The translations under genes were made by a program, and so were the position numbers. From contig NC_057807.1 of NCBI RefSeq assembly GCF_018294505.1, positions 183,747,420-183,811,419 on the forward strand: a stretch of DNA of 64,000 bases, in the 5' to 3' direction. The first letter of the stretch is position 1. Every line of letters starts with the position of its first letter. This document shows positions 51,664 through 63,741 of the stretch, piece after piece. The DNA is from Triticum aestivum. Lineage: Eukaryota; Streptophyta; Magnoliopsida; Poales; Poaceae. The notes below the pieces were generated by a model. It had not been told where the DNA came from. It searched no databases and worked only from the letters and a program-made list of their open reading frames with translations.

Positions 51664-54600
51664 ATGGATAGGCAAGGCATTTCCTGTCCGGTCTACGACA
51701 ACAACGACGGCATGAACAACTACATCGCAAAAGAGTTAATCTTCGATCTACAACGACAAATGCAAGGCGCACAATCAAGATTGCGAGAGCGCATCGAGAA
51801 CATCTCCATCGACATTCGTCACTCTGAAGCAAGGAAAAGGGACTACATTGACAAGAAGCTTTCCGCACATAAAGAGGAGCAAGATGCAAGGATGGAGGAG
51901 ATTAGAGCTTTGATCAAGTCTTCTTCCACTTCATCATCCTCAAGACGACGACGGTCAAGCCACAAGTCTTCGGAGCGCGAAAAATATGCAAGAGAAAATC
52001 GTCCTCGTCCACATCTACATGGCGATCATCATCACGTTCACGATCTACATCGTCATGAAGGCCAAGTCACCTCCAAGCAACATGTGCACGACGACGACGG
52101 ACGACATGTACTACGAGCTCAAGCACGACAACGACATCATCATCATGAAGATGCTCCACAAGCGCAAATGCACAAGTCCCAACAAGACCTACTTCACGCC
52201 AAGTCCAAGCTTCAAGAGCACAAAAGAAGACCGTGAGACGACCACTACCAAGACGGCGCTACGGCTACAACAACCACTTCGGCATCTTCGCCAAGTGTTC
52301 TCAAGGCATCTTCGCCTTTGGACGTACGGCATCTTCGCCTACTTCCCACGTGTACGCCTACTTCGACTTCATCAAGTACTACGAGCGAGGGCGACACTTC
52401 CATCTTCAGAAGCCCCCCAAGGAAGATGGCCGAGCATGGGAAACTCCCTTCGGTCATGGAGATGAGCTATGAGGTGCCACATCATATGGGCCTCCCACAC
52501 GAAGACGGTGACAAGACGGTCGAGCAAGGGACATCCCCTTCGACCACGGCGATAGGAGTTGAGCATGGAGACATTTGCACCTACATCTCTCCGACACCCA
52601 CAAATGTCGAGATGCCCCAAGTGCCATGTGAGGAGAGCCACCACCCCATGAGTGACATGAGTGACTCCACCATACGTGACATTGAGAGCATTTCCTATGA
52701 GAGGATAAGTGTGACCACCACTAGCCCCACACATGAGAGCATGCCACACATCCTATGTGAGGTTGAGCGCCATTCGAGTGACTCCACCAACCATATGAGT
52801 GAGAGCACCCTTGAGGGAGTGAGTGAGCCACAACACTTAGTGAGTGAGGTAGTTGAGATGGCATGTGAGGCCACTATGATTTCTAATGACTTACCCTCTA
52901 CTCCTTGTGTGTTTTCTCCTTTGGTGCTAGGTCTCCTACATGACGACACGCCTACCATTGATGAGTCCATCCCTCCTATGGAGAGGACGATGGCCATGAT
53001 GGACGATGATACACCCCCCACATGGTTCCATCAAGATGAAGATGACAATGAGACGATCTTCAACACCTCACCTACAACACATGAACGACGCTCCAAAGGT
53101 AACATAGGTGATGGTACTTCTCTTGTCCCACTAGTGGACACCCTTGACAACGATTGCTACCATGATGTTGACACACCTATTGCCATGCTTCATGCTAGTG
53201 AAACTCCTTCATGCCTTGACTTACCTATTTACGATGAATATGATGATGAGCATGTTGAGTTGCCTAGTTGTGATGCTATGCTCCATAGGATATCATGTGA
53301 AAATTCTTTTGGTCACATCATGTTTGACAACCCATTGAACTTGTCATATGCTATGAGTGAGATCTCCCATATTTCATCATTACAATCTCAACATAGTAAC
53401 TATGCATGCCCCATTAAAATAAATCCTATTTGCACTTATGGCATAGATGACGAGATAATGGTCATTGGCTTTTGTTTTTCATGTGATGATATTGCCATGC
53501 TTCCTTTACATGATTTGCGCAATTCATCCAATATGTCATGCCATGATCACATTGTTCCAAATATGCATTGTTTTGGATGTTGTCAATATTCTCCATGTGA
53601 TGTTTCCATTAATGCTCATGAGGCGACCCCCATAGTTTCCTCATACATATTAGGAGATCTTGATGCATTTCATACTTTGCATGATTTCCATGATTACTTT
53701 CACCTTATTCATTCCATGAATAACAATGCTCTAGATATTTCTCATGATGCATTACACAATTTGAGTCTCCATTATGCGATACATAATAACAAACCTCTCA
53801 TGATGGATGACATGTTTCTATATCACGCATCTCATTTATTTGAGCATTGGCTATTTTGTGCTAACCGACACACGCACGTGCGCATCATGATGGATGATGT
53901 GTACATATACCATGCACACACGATTTTTCCTTTGTCTTTGTTTTGTGTAGGTACTCATGTATACTCGTCAACCTCTCAATCCCAAGAGTTGACGAAACGA
54001 GCTCTTGAGAGCAACGATGACTTGGGATCCCGTGGACTATCTTTACAACCGTTCCCTTCGCGCAAGGACTACGCGCATCTCTTTTACTTGGCTCTCACAC
54101 GGCTATGGGCTATTTACCACTTGTCACCTTATGCCCATACTATTGTGTTCACTTTGCATGTTATGCTTGCTTCTATGCCTTTACCATGCAATTGTGACCC
54201 TTGCTTGCATATACCCATGCTTCACCATTATGATACTTCTATGTGTATTTGCATGCTTGGTGGAGATCCTTGTTGCTATTGCCATGTTTATCATGTGCTC
54301 CATACTATTGTTGCTTGTTGTGTTGGGAGAGTCATGATGCCCTATTGCTATTTACATATGGCCTCTCACCAATGCATTCATGCCATTCTACTCATATCTT
54401 GCTTTCATGCTTGCGATATGTCATGTCCATTATTCATGCACACTATTTGCACACATGACATGCTTGCCATTATTCCTCCTAGTATGTTGCATCTTTGCAC
54501 TACTAGCTTGCTTGACTTGATTGCTATGATTGCTTGCTTGGTTGCATCACCCATGTTCCACTATTACTTGCTTTCTTGGGTTGATGACATATATGCTCGT

Positions 54601-54804
54601 GCCTCTCACTTGATTTGTCATGATCATTGTCTCTTGTCTCCATTAGTTGCATCTCTCATATCACCTTGTATTGAGTGCAACCATACCATGCTTATTGATC
54701 TTGGAGACTTTGACACCTTACTTGTGATGCATGCTTGTTTGATTGAGCATCTTGTATTTGGATGTTCTTACATCATATGCCTCCATACTTTGAAATGCTC
54801 CCTT
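51664..54804 (+). CDS. Orphan long ORF, 5' part (one in-frame TGA)
   Basis: ATG at 51664 opens MDRQGISCPVYDNNDGMNNY. The first 190 residues hold a charged helical stretch (QRQMQGAQSRLRERIENISI, KKLSAHKEEQDARMEEIRAL) and then an S/R/H-rich basic part (SSSSRRRRSSHKSSERE). A TGA at 52234-52236 is the only stop; the same frame continues open to 54804. The later part is unusually rich in His, Cys, Met, Asp and Ser (for example NALDISHDALHNLSLHYAIH, HVRIMMDDVYIYHAHTIFPL) with hydrophobic, Cys-rich segments after residue ~800. I recognise no domain. CACTA 2 interrupts at codon CTT (54802-54804); the frame resumes in phase at 63745. The N-terminal coiled coil plus basic region would fit a Gag-like role, which is conjecture. 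Confidence 0.55.
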
Positions 54805-55020
54805 CACTACAAGAAATATGTCAACTTATGACCTTCTGTCAGTGACCCTAGAAGAATTGGTCATAGATTTATGACCATTTGAGACCAATTGGTCAAAAGC
54901 TGTTCGAGGGGCTCCAAACCCTAAACCATTGCGACCATTTTGGTCAGAAAGGTCGTAATTTCCTCACACGAAAAGGTCATAAAGCAAACATCGCTAGTCC
55001 GCTGCCTTATTTCTAGTTGT
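54805..55020. repeat. CACTA 2 left TIR and subterminal repeats
   Basis: The TIR is followed by repeated short motifs TGACC, GGTCATA and GGTCGTAA in both orientations up to about 54980, mirrored at the other end. They are the likely binding sites of the mobilising protein, inferred from position. Confidence 0.85.
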
Positions 55021-55830
55021 TAACGACCAATATAGATGGTCATAGCCTTGTAAATTGTGGTGGGTTGCTATGATTAGGCACCACCTCATCAGTTTTGCCT
55101 ATGTGTCATGTCCATGTGGCAGTTTTTGCCCTAGGTTGTGAAGCAACCTATATTTCTGTCATTCCTAAAATTCCCAAAAAAATCTCATAAATTCTTTGGG
55201 TCATATGTTCGTCAAATATGTAAAAACCTTCCTTGCCTAGTTCAAAAATAATTCAAAAATATTCATTTTCCTATTCTGTTAAGAACAACAGTTTGTGAAG
55301 GAAGTACCACTTTGGCATGTCCAAATAGTATCCATTTTCTACAGTGCTTTCCTATGCCCAAATAACCATCCTCCACCAAATGCCAGCTCAATCCATTCAT
55401 TATTTTGAGCCGAGCTTCAACATTCGTAGTTATGTCCAGTGTGGTGGTTTGCAAAGCAAGTACCACCTAGGCTCCTCCTTTTGAGCTGAAAATTTGTGAA
55501 AACAGTCTTCTTAGTAACTGATCATCCTCAGCCAAAACTCACACTCATTAGCCATGTACATTTCCCGTACCGCTAATCAAACACTTGGCTGCTAATTCAT
55601 GTTTGAGCATCGATTGGTCTCCTCGTGAGAATCTTATGTTGTAATTTTCTTCCTAGCACCAACCTGGGGAGTGCCCAACCCACTAGACATGCCTAGGCCG
55701 CCCAGAACACATGGCAACGCCACGGTCACGCGGTGACCACGCGGCGGGCATGCGAGTTTACGCGCTCTAGAGTTGGGGCCCTCGGCCACCGCCCAAACCT
55801 CGACGTATCGCCACCAAACCATGCATTTAT
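55021..55830. other. CACTA 2 left arm, no gene
   Basis: Moderately AT-rich. It contains CCATGTGGCAG-type text also echoed in the right arm, and a CACGCGGTGACCACGCGGCGGG stretch near 55728. No domain or exon recognised. Confidence 0.45.
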
Positions 55831-58800
55831 GATTAAATAGGTCCTTATGTAACTAGAAATGATTTTTGGAAAAAATAAATAGCAAACTATGAGGCAGCTG
55901 CAGTTCAAATTCTGAATCGGCAGAAATTTGTCTTTTTCACGAGAGGTGGATCAAATTTTTTTACACCAGACCATTTTGTCAATTGTGCATTAAATATGGC
56001 CTAGTATTTTATAAAAATGATTTGGTCCAATTTTGCAACAATTATTTGGTAGTTCCTTCACAAAAAAACCTCCTTTCGGGCACTCGGAAAATGAAAAATG
56101 GTTTTTTCGTCCAAAGAAAATGAAAACTTCCTTAGGCAACATTGTTTGCCATTCCAATATGCACCCTTGTGCACAATATGAGATCATTTGAACAAACTAT
56201 GCCACGAATGTGGCCATAAGATTGATCATTTGGCTTGAAAGCCATGAATCTTCACAGATGATAGCTCATTTCTGAGAACACTTTTTTAAAATAATTACCG
56301 TATTGCTAGTTTGTTATTTTTCCTGGGAACTTGGTCACATATAATGACACAATGCAAAGGTTTTCCAATTTTTTGTTTTTTTTTGAATTTTTTATGCCTG
56401 TTTCAAAATGCGGTCAAAACGGCGGGCTTGACCGTTCCTAGCTAGTCATTGAATCTTGGAATTTTTTTGGTGTTTCTCTGATTAAATAGATACTTATGTA
56501 TCTAGAAATGATTTTTGGAAAAAATAAATAGCAAACTATGAGGCAGCTGCAGTTCAAATTTGACCCGCTTCCAACTGAATCGGTGGAAATTTGTCTTTTT
56601 CACGAGAGGTGGATAAAAACTTTTTGTACCCAACCATTTGGTCAATTGTGCATTAAATATGGCCTAGTATTTTAGAAAAATGATTTGGTCCAATTTAGCA
56701 ACAATTATTTGGGAGGTCCTTCACAAAAAACCCTCCTTTTGGGCACTCGAAAAATGGAAAATGGTTCTTTTGTCCAAAGAAAAAGAAAACTTCCTTAGGC
56801 AACATTGTTTGCCATGCCAATATGCACCCTTGTGCACAATATTAGATCATTTGAACAAACTATGCCACGAATGTGGCCATAAGATTGATCATTTGGCTTG
56901 AAAGCCATGAATCTTCAAAGATGATAGCTCATTTCTGAGAACACTATTTTAAAATAATTACCGTATTGCAAGTTTGTTATATTTCCTGGGAACTTGGTCA
57001 CATATAATGACACAATGCGAAGGTTTTCCAATTTTTTGATTTTTTTTGAATTTTTTATGCCTGTTTCAAAATGCGGTCAAAACGGCGGGCTTGACCGTTC
57101 CTAGCTAGTAGTTGAATCTTGGAATTTTTTTGGTGTTTCTCTGATTAAATAGATACTTATGTATCTAGAAATGATTTTTGGAAAAAATAAATAGCAAACT
57201 ATGAGGCAGCTGCAGTTCAAATTTGACCCGCTTCCAACTGAATCGGCAGAAATTTGTCTTTTTCACCAGAGGTGGATCAAATCTTTTGACACCCAACCAT
57301 TTGGTCAATTGTGCATTAAATATGGCCTAGTATTTTATAAAAATGATTTGGTCCAATTTTGCAACAATTATTTGGTAGTTCCTTCACAAAAAAACCTCAT
57401 TTGGGGCAATCGAAAAATGGAAAATGGTTTTTCCATGCAAAGAAAATGAAAACTCCTTTAGGCAACATTGTTTGGAATTCCAAGATGCACCATTGTGCAC
57501 AATATGAGATCATTTGAACAAACTATGCCATGAATGTGGCCATAAGATTGATCATTTGGCTTGAAAGCCATGAATCTTCACGCATGATAGCTCATTTCTG
57601 AGAACACTTTTTTAAAATAATTACCGTATTACAAGTTTATTTTTCCTGGAAACTTGGTCACATATAATGACACGATCCGAAGGTTTTCCAATTTTTTGAT
57701 TTTTTTTGAATTTTTTATGCCCGTTTCAAAATGCGGTCAAAACGACGGGCTTGACCGTTCCTAGCTAGTGGTTGAATCTTGGAAAACTTTTGGTGTTTCT
57801 ATGATAAAATAGATACTTATGTACCTAGAAATGATTTTTGTAAAAAATAAATAGCAAACTATGAGGCAGCTGCAGTTCAAATTTGACCCGCTTCCAACTG
57901 AATCGGCGGAAATTTGTCTTTTTCACGAGAGGTGGATCAAAACTTTTTACACACAAACATTTGGTTAATTGTGCATTAAATATGGCCTAGTATTTTAGAA
58001 AAATGATTTGGTCCAATTCTGCAACAATTATTTGGGAGGTCCTTCACAAAAAAACCTCCTGTTGGGCACTCGAAAAATGGAAAATGGTTTTTTCGTCCAA
58101 AGAAAATGAAAACTTCCTTAGGCAACATTGTTTGTCATTCCAATATGCACCCTTGTGCACAATATGAAACCATTTGAACAAACTATGCCGTGAATGTGGC
58201 CATAAGATTGATCATTTGACTTGAAAGCCTTAATCTTCACACATGATAGCTCATTTCTGAGAACATTTTTTTAAACAATTGCCATATTACAAGTTTGTTA
58301 TTTTTCCTGTGAACTTGGCCATATATAATGACATAATGCGAAGGTTTCCCAATTTTTTGATTTTTTTTGAATTTTTTATGCCCGTTTCAAAATGCAGTCA
58401 AAACAACGAGAATGACCGTTCCTAGCTAGTGGTTGACTCTTGGAATTTTTTTGGTGTTTCTCTGATTAAATATCTACTTTTATACCTCGAAATGATTTTT
58501 GGAAAAAATAAATAGCAAACTATGAGGCAGCCGCAGTTCAAATTTGACCCGCTTCCAGCCGAATCGGCGAAAATTTGTCTTTTTCACCAGAGGTGGATCA
58601 AAACTTTTTACACCCAACCATTTGGTCAATTGTGCATTAAATATGGCCTAGTATTTTATAAAATGGATTTGGTCCAATTTTGCAACAATTATTTGGTAGG
58701 TCCTTCACAAAAAAAACTCATTTTGGGCACTTGGAATATGGAAAATGATTTTTTCATCCAAAGAAAATGAAAATTTCCTTAGGCAACATTGTTTGCCATT

Positions 58801-59068
58801 CCAATATGCACCCTTGTGCATAATATGAGATCATTTGAACAAACTATGCATCTTTCTATATGATAACTCTGTTCCGAGAACACTTGGCTTAAAAGCCATT
58901 GATCTTCATACATGATAACTCGGTTCCGAGAATAGTTTTTAAGACATTTACTGTAGTCAATGTTTATTATTTTTCGTGTAAACTAGGTTAGATATAATCC
59001 CACAGTGCGAAAGTTTTTTTTTGTTTTTCTGAATTTCTTTCAAAATGTTGTCAAAACGGTGGGTATGA
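55831..59068. repeat. Five-copy tandem array, unit ~660 bp
   Basis: Units begin GATTAAATAGATACTTATGT near 55831, 56480, 57140, 57801 and 58462. All contain CAAACTATGAGGCAGCTGCA, GGAAATTTGTCTTTTTCACG, GAATGTGGCCATAAGATTGA and end GGTCAAAACGGCGGGCTTGA (diverged in the last). The first copy has lost about 15 bp near 55909. Short open frames in copies 3 and 5 (57201 and 58522) are homologous to each other but broken in the other copies, so coding use is doubtful. Confidence 0.92.
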
Positions 59069-59820
59069 CTATGAGTCTTCGGTCACCGGGAAGGTGACGA
59101 TGACGAACTCCTCGCTCACGACCACCTCCTCGATACCCTGCTCTTCTACGTGTCGAGGTCCTTGCTGACAGCCTTACCGGATAAAAATCCAGAGCTTCTT
59201 TATTTAGTATTGCCGCCCCCGCCCCCGCCCCCGATCGCCACCTAAAGCTAAAATGATCCACACACGCGGGATCCGACGACCCTCCTCACCGCCGACGACC
59301 AAGAGGTCACCGGCGGAGGGGAACCGCCGAAAGACGGCGCCAAAAGAGTCGGTTCTCTTAGCCAAAGAGATCTGCACTTTATATTCAGCCGGTTATGACC
59401 TACTTAGATGGTCATGGAGGTCGCACACATGTACTCTATTTTGATTGGTTCAGAGGCATGTCATGCGGATCATGGATCGAGCACCGTCCGATCCACCTAG
59501 ATCCAACGGCAGCGCTCCCTCCTCACCTTCTCACCCCACCTAGCCCAACAACCCACAGGCCACAGCCCGCACTCCTCCCTCGTCCCCCGCGAACCCTAGC
59601 GCTCCCCGATCCCTCCCACCTCCCCTCCCCTCGCCGCCACCCACCCCTCCCCTCGCTCTCCTCCCTCCCTCCCTCCTCTCCGGCAAGATCCAGCGCGCTC
59701 CAAGATCCCCATGCTCTGCTCCTCCCTCCCTCCCCTCCGGCAAGATCCAGCGTGCGGCCTCCCTCTCCTCGATCCAGATCGAGGCAGATTCTCCCCATAT
59801 CCGTCTCGATCCACCTCCCC
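59069..59820. other. CACTA 2 right half, pyrimidine-rich segment
   Basis: Contains a (GCCCCC)3-type G-quadruplex-capable run at 59212-59232 and, from 59500 to 59760, CT-rich sequence with a duplicated CTCCGGCAAGATCCAGCG. This looks like the promoter/5' untranslated part of a captured GC-rich grass gene ahead of the HIP-like exons. Open frames on both strands are compositional. Confidence 0.5.
59212..59232 (-). other. G-quadruplex-capable run
   Basis: The minus strand carries three G5 runs plus a GG separated by single C. Four adjacent G tracts with one-base loops are a strong candidate for quadruplex folding. Function unknown. Confidence 0.7.
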
Positions 59821-59825
59821 CTCGA

Positions 59826-60166
59826 CTCTAGCCGCCTCCCTCGGCGCCACCCTCCCCGCCACCGCCGCCGCATCCGCCAAGCCCAAGCCCGCGCCCAAGG
59901 TGCCGATCCGACGTCCCTTCTCCTCCCCCGGCACCGATCTTCAAATTACTTGCTTGTCGGATCCACTTTTTTGGGTTGGATTTGCACCGGCAGGCGAGGT
60001 CCATGGACGACATCGACGATGACGATGACGAGGAGGAGGAGGACGACCAGGACATGCGTGACCCCACCCCGAGCCTGACGAGCTGGACGAGGAGATCGTC
60101 GAGTCCGACCTCGAGCTCGACAACGACGGCGTCGTCCACCCCGACCACGACGACGTGCCATAGAAG
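59826..60166 (+). pseudogene. Captured two-exon fragment of a HIP/TDX-like gene
   Basis: Exon end 59826-59899 reads AASLGATLPATAAASAKPKP then APK before a GT donor; exon 59994-60166 follows a CAG acceptor and reads ARSMDDIDDDDDEEEEDDQD, MRDPTP, then (one base shifted) PDELDEEIVESDLELDN and DGVVHPDHDD, ending at an AAG|GT donor. This is the linker and acidic region of plant Hsp70-interacting protein (HIP, also found in the TPR-thioredoxin TDX), upstream of the TPR domain. A one-base deletion near 60072 and a CAG-to-TAG-type stop at 60161 spoil it. The family binds Hsp70 in the cytosol; here only the introns and frame survive as evidence of capture from genomic DNA. Confidence 0.72.
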
Positions 60167-60872
60167 GTCCTTCCCCGGCTCACCCTCATCTCTGTTACCT
60201 TGTTTCCATCGCCGCTCCGCTCTGCTCTGCTAGTGTAGATCCGCAGCCAAACTCCCATCATAGCAAGCGGCCCCATCGCGGGATCACAGTGGCCTGACCG
60301 GATGCAGGAAATGTGCCAATTTCTGTTGGACCTTATACAGCACATGATGCTCTTTTCTTTTTTCCTTTATTAGTTCCTCAAGCTTAACTGCCCTGTTACT
60401 GTTCTAGGAGTAGTCTTAGTTGATGCTCAAAATTTAGTTGATGCTCAAAATTCTTCACAGTACTATATGCGCGCGCATGCGCCTCTCACTTTGACCGGCG
60501 CGCCAGGGCATGGCGCCGCTGCATGGCATGGCAGCATGGCTGTTTTTGTTTCTTTGCATTTGTAGTACCACGACCACAACAATGGCCCTTTTATTACGTT
60601 GGCCAGTACCCAGTAGGTAGTAGAATATATATATATAAAGCAGCTTGCGCCCGTCAAGATTTGCACTTGTTTTTTACACTCCTATAACCTATTGCATGAG
60701 GGGTAGCTTTATATGCAAGTGGGAACTGCACCGCATGCTAGTTATCAATAAAATGTTGAGATGCATGCGCGTCGATATCATGTGGCTAATGGCGAGATCC
60801 ACGACACATATGTATGATGTATTATCGTTTGTTGCCTGACATGACAATGACAATGACGCTGGATTGGAATGG
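60167..60872. other. CACTA 2 interior, intron-like sequence
   Basis: AT-rich sequence following the HIP-like donor, with a TATATATATATA run near 60628. No exon of the HIP TPR region appears. It ends at an acceptor-like ATGGATGTAG at 60872. Confidence 0.4.
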
Positions 60873-60965
60873 ATGTAGGTGGGTGGCCGAGGAGGACCAC
60901 ATCGTTAACTTCCCCACCGCGCGCCTCAAGGGAGGCATGCCCATCAGGGTCACCGCCAAAGACTA
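60873..60965 (+). pseudogene. Exon-like fragment of unknown gene
   Basis: After an AG acceptor the frame reads WVAEEDHIVNFPTARLKGGM then PIRVTAKD and a TAG stop. The GC content is high, as in grass exons, against AT-rich flanks. It looks like a terminal exon of a host gene captured by CACTA 2. I do not recognise the protein. Confidence 0.4.
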
Positions 60966-61787
60966 GCTGTCTGTCAATCGGACCACCGTCCTTGATCAAC
61001 TTCCCGCGACAGTCAAGCCAGCCATGCATATACATGATGCTGCTGCTACAAGTATGGTATCTTCCATAGCAAGGTTGAAAGGATCCTTAAAACAAGCTAG
61101 CTAGGCAACATCTGATCTGAGAGTACATAGTTATGGGCATGCATGTATAAGTGCTGTAGGGAAGGGTTAATTAGCCATGGAGTAGTTGCCAGTAACCTCT
61201 TTCTGTTTATGGAGTGTAAACAAAATAAGAGCCCACATACACTTGCATCTTTTCTGAACATTCAGCCCGTCCTGTTTAGTCGAACGAAGAAAAAATGCAA
61301 GGACACCAAAAGGTGTGTAGATACACAGATAACAAATATGTGGTTCCATACTAGTTGGAACACTTTTCGCTTAAATGATGTGCATGACAGATTTATCCAG
61401 CCGCTGCACTTTACTGAACAGTTGTTTCCTAGACATGTTGGGTTTTTCAAACCTTCTCTTGGGAGTAATTATACTTGTTAACTGCTGTCCTTTTGCAAGA
61501 AAAAGAAAAGCTGCTGTCCTGAATGAATGTAAAAATACTTTAACAAGCCCTTCTTTGTTGCATTTAGGGGCATTGCAAGGCACTGCAATTACCTCGGAGA
61601 TCTACTCTTGGCGCTGATTAGCTACAGAAGCTGAAGGCCATGCTATATTGTTATTGTAGACCGTGATGATCATGCAGAACTAAATGGCAAGTTCTTCTGT
61701 ACATTGTTCTTTGATATCCAGTTTTGAATTGAAGTTGCATCGATCTCTAGCTTTGACGCCGCGTTGTGATCTAATCTGGTGCGTGCA
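60966..61787. other. CACTA 2 interior, no gene seen
   Basis: AT-rich, without recognisable coding blocks on either strand; short frames on both strands overlap and lack homology that I can name. It ends at the TGCAG acceptor before the next exon-like block. Confidence 0.4.
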
Positions 61788-61789
61788 GG

Positions 61790-61889
61790 CGCTGCGGGCC
61801 AAGGACCTGAACGAGATGTTCCCGGTGGTGGACACAGAGGCGGCGCCCATGGAGGACGCCCCTCCACCACTGCTCCGACGCCATCCAGG
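61790..61889 (+). pseudogene. Second exon-like fragment of unknown gene
   Basis: Preceded by TGGTGCGTGCAG and followed by GTCTTCTTACC, this GC-rich block reads ALRAKDLNEMFPVVDTEAAP and MEDAPPPLLRRHP. Splice sites and composition support an exon; no domain is recognised. With the block at 60873 it may derive from one host gene. Confidence 0.4.
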
Positions 61890-63540
61890 TCTTCTTACCT
61901 TCAGTTTCTTCTTCTTCCCTTACCCTCCATTCCTTTGACTGAGATGTGATGTGGTTTCCTGCCATGAATGAACAGTTGTCGCCGGATGGATGTAGGACGA
62001 CCGACCATGGATGAGCAGCAGCAGCACCCCCATGGTGAGCCCCTCCACCCCTTTGTTCCCCTCTGCTTTCTGTGATGCTATAGTTTGGCCTCGGTTCCAT
62101 GGCTTATTACTTGCTGTACGCCACGTCGAGGACCGAGTGTTTGAGCTGATTTGTGTTGTTGGTGGTCATCTAGCTACTGATTTTCTGCTGCAAGTTAGAA
62201 TGCCTACTGTTCTATGGTGTAGAAGAGTACTAAATTATCTAGTTTGCATCCCTTTGATGTCATGTATGCTACTGATTAGTTGCAGGTAATTAGAATGTTG
62301 TAGGTTCAGTACTAACATGGCATAATCCATTGGAATAAATTAGATGGGAATATATCTAGTTTATTAATATAAATCTGATTAGTATGTTTGCTGCCATTTT
62401 GTATAAATTAGATGTCAATAAATTAGATGGGCATAATCTATAACAAGCCCTAATTGAACGAATCAATCTGATTAGTATGTTTGCTGCCATTTTGTTAGTC
62501 TGCAGAAGCATATCTAGTTTGTTAGTCAGCCACTTTTTTGCTAGAACCATAAATCCTGATGCATGCTGATTATGGTCTGGTCTGTTAGATCTGTTCTGCT
62601 GTTGCTTAAAATTTGACTGGATTCTGAATGTGTATCTGCTGGTGTGTATCTGCTATTGCCTGGATTCTGAATGAACATGTCAGTATACTATATACCCAAA
62701 AAACATGCTTACAGTTCTTTTCATTTCTATGATCAATTTAGTTAGAGTTGCACATGTCAGTATACTATATACCAAAAAAATCCTAGCTAGTGAGAACATT
62801 TGTCACTCCATGAACACGTACTGGTTAGTGTTAGTCATACTATTTATCTACATGGCATTTGATGTCAATTCTTGCTTATAAGTTATTGGATCACTCCATG
62901 AACACATTCTTATTCTTATATTTTCATCCTTATTCTTTGCACAGGTGACGTGTGAATCCAAGGCCGAAGCTGTGAATCATATCAACAAAGAGGAGCATAT
63001 TATGTGTTGTAATTGTACGCATATCTGGGTTGTAGTATACTGAATTGTAATAGACTAATGTAGTCTTGTTTTGGACGAATTTCATTTGCTCTCTAGTCTG
63101 TTCAAAACAATGATTGTGTATGTGATTTGAATACCCGTGAAATGGAAACATGACAAGAGGGTCCAAGTTATAATGGTTGTTTGACAAATTTCAAAATTTC
63201 TGACATGTGGGACATATTTATGAAAATTGTTTGACAAATTTTGAAATTTCTGATGTGTGGGTCCAATTGTGATATCAGCATGACAAGTGGGACCAATCTG
63301 ACGTGTGGGGCCAGCACAAAAATAATATGGTTGAAAATAGAAAATTAATAGTAATGGCCCAGAAAATAAAAATGTTGAATTGTTGGGCCAGGCCCATGTA
63401 TCTGACCAGAATTAAAAAGAAAAATAACATTAAATGGGCTGAATTCTTGGGCTAGGCCCATGTAGAAAACGGAATTGGACCGGGCTGAATCTTGTGCCAC
63501 ATCAGCTTGCCACGCTGGATGCCTACGTGGCCTGGGGAGG
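61890..63540. other. CACTA 2 right arm, no gene
   Basis: AT-rich. It contains a ~25-bp direct repeat (GATTAGTATGTTTGCTGCCA at 62378 and 62470), a CATGTCAGTATACTATATAC repeat (62677 and 62753), and repeated GACAAATTTCAAAATTTCTG-type text near 63185 and 63230. Short GC-rich bits near 61990-62040 resemble another exon scrap. No domain recognised. Confidence 0.45.
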
Positions 63541-63741
63541 TTGCTAGTGACCAAAACGCCACAGTAGGAATATTTTGGTCGTAAACGTCCATGACCTTCT
63601 CACAGAGAAGGTCGCTATAGTCAGTTTACGACGGCCAGCTTTTGACCTTCTGTTTTTGGTCACAAAAAGGTCGTAAATGGAAATTTGTGACCTTTCAGTG
63701 ACCAATAGTGGTGGTCACAAGTTGACATATTTCTTGTAGTG
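63541..63741. repeat. CACTA 2 right subterminal repeats and TIR
   Basis: Repeated GGTCGTAAA, GACCTTCT and TGACC motifs in both orientations, then the inverted terminus ending TTCTTGTAGTG at 63741, followed by the CTT target duplicate. Confidence 0.88.

Larger units (their letters stand above)
54805..63741 (+). mobile_element. CACTA transposon 2, non-autonomous, carrying gene fragments
   Basis: Termini CACTACAAGAAATATGTCAA and, inverted, TTGACATATTTCTTGTAGTG match over 23 bp, with one mismatch (A/G) before TGACC. The 3-bp duplications CTT flank it (54802-54804, 63742-63744). Subterminal sequences at both ends share GGTCGTAA/GGTCATAA and TGACC motifs. The interior has a five-copy ~660-bp array, then a segment of exon-like gene fragments, and no transposase. 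At 8.9 kb it must rely on a transposase from elsewhere. Confidence 0.93.

Noticed and set aside
57201..58770. 82-codon ORFs in tandem units 3 and 5 as conserved genes
   Set aside because: Homologous to each other only because the units are duplicates; the same positions in units 1, 2 and 4 contain stops or shifts.
59395..60078. 227-codon plus-strand ORF in CACTA 2
   Set aside because: Runs through promoter-like CT-rich sequence and over the HIP-like intron in a different frame from the HIP exons.
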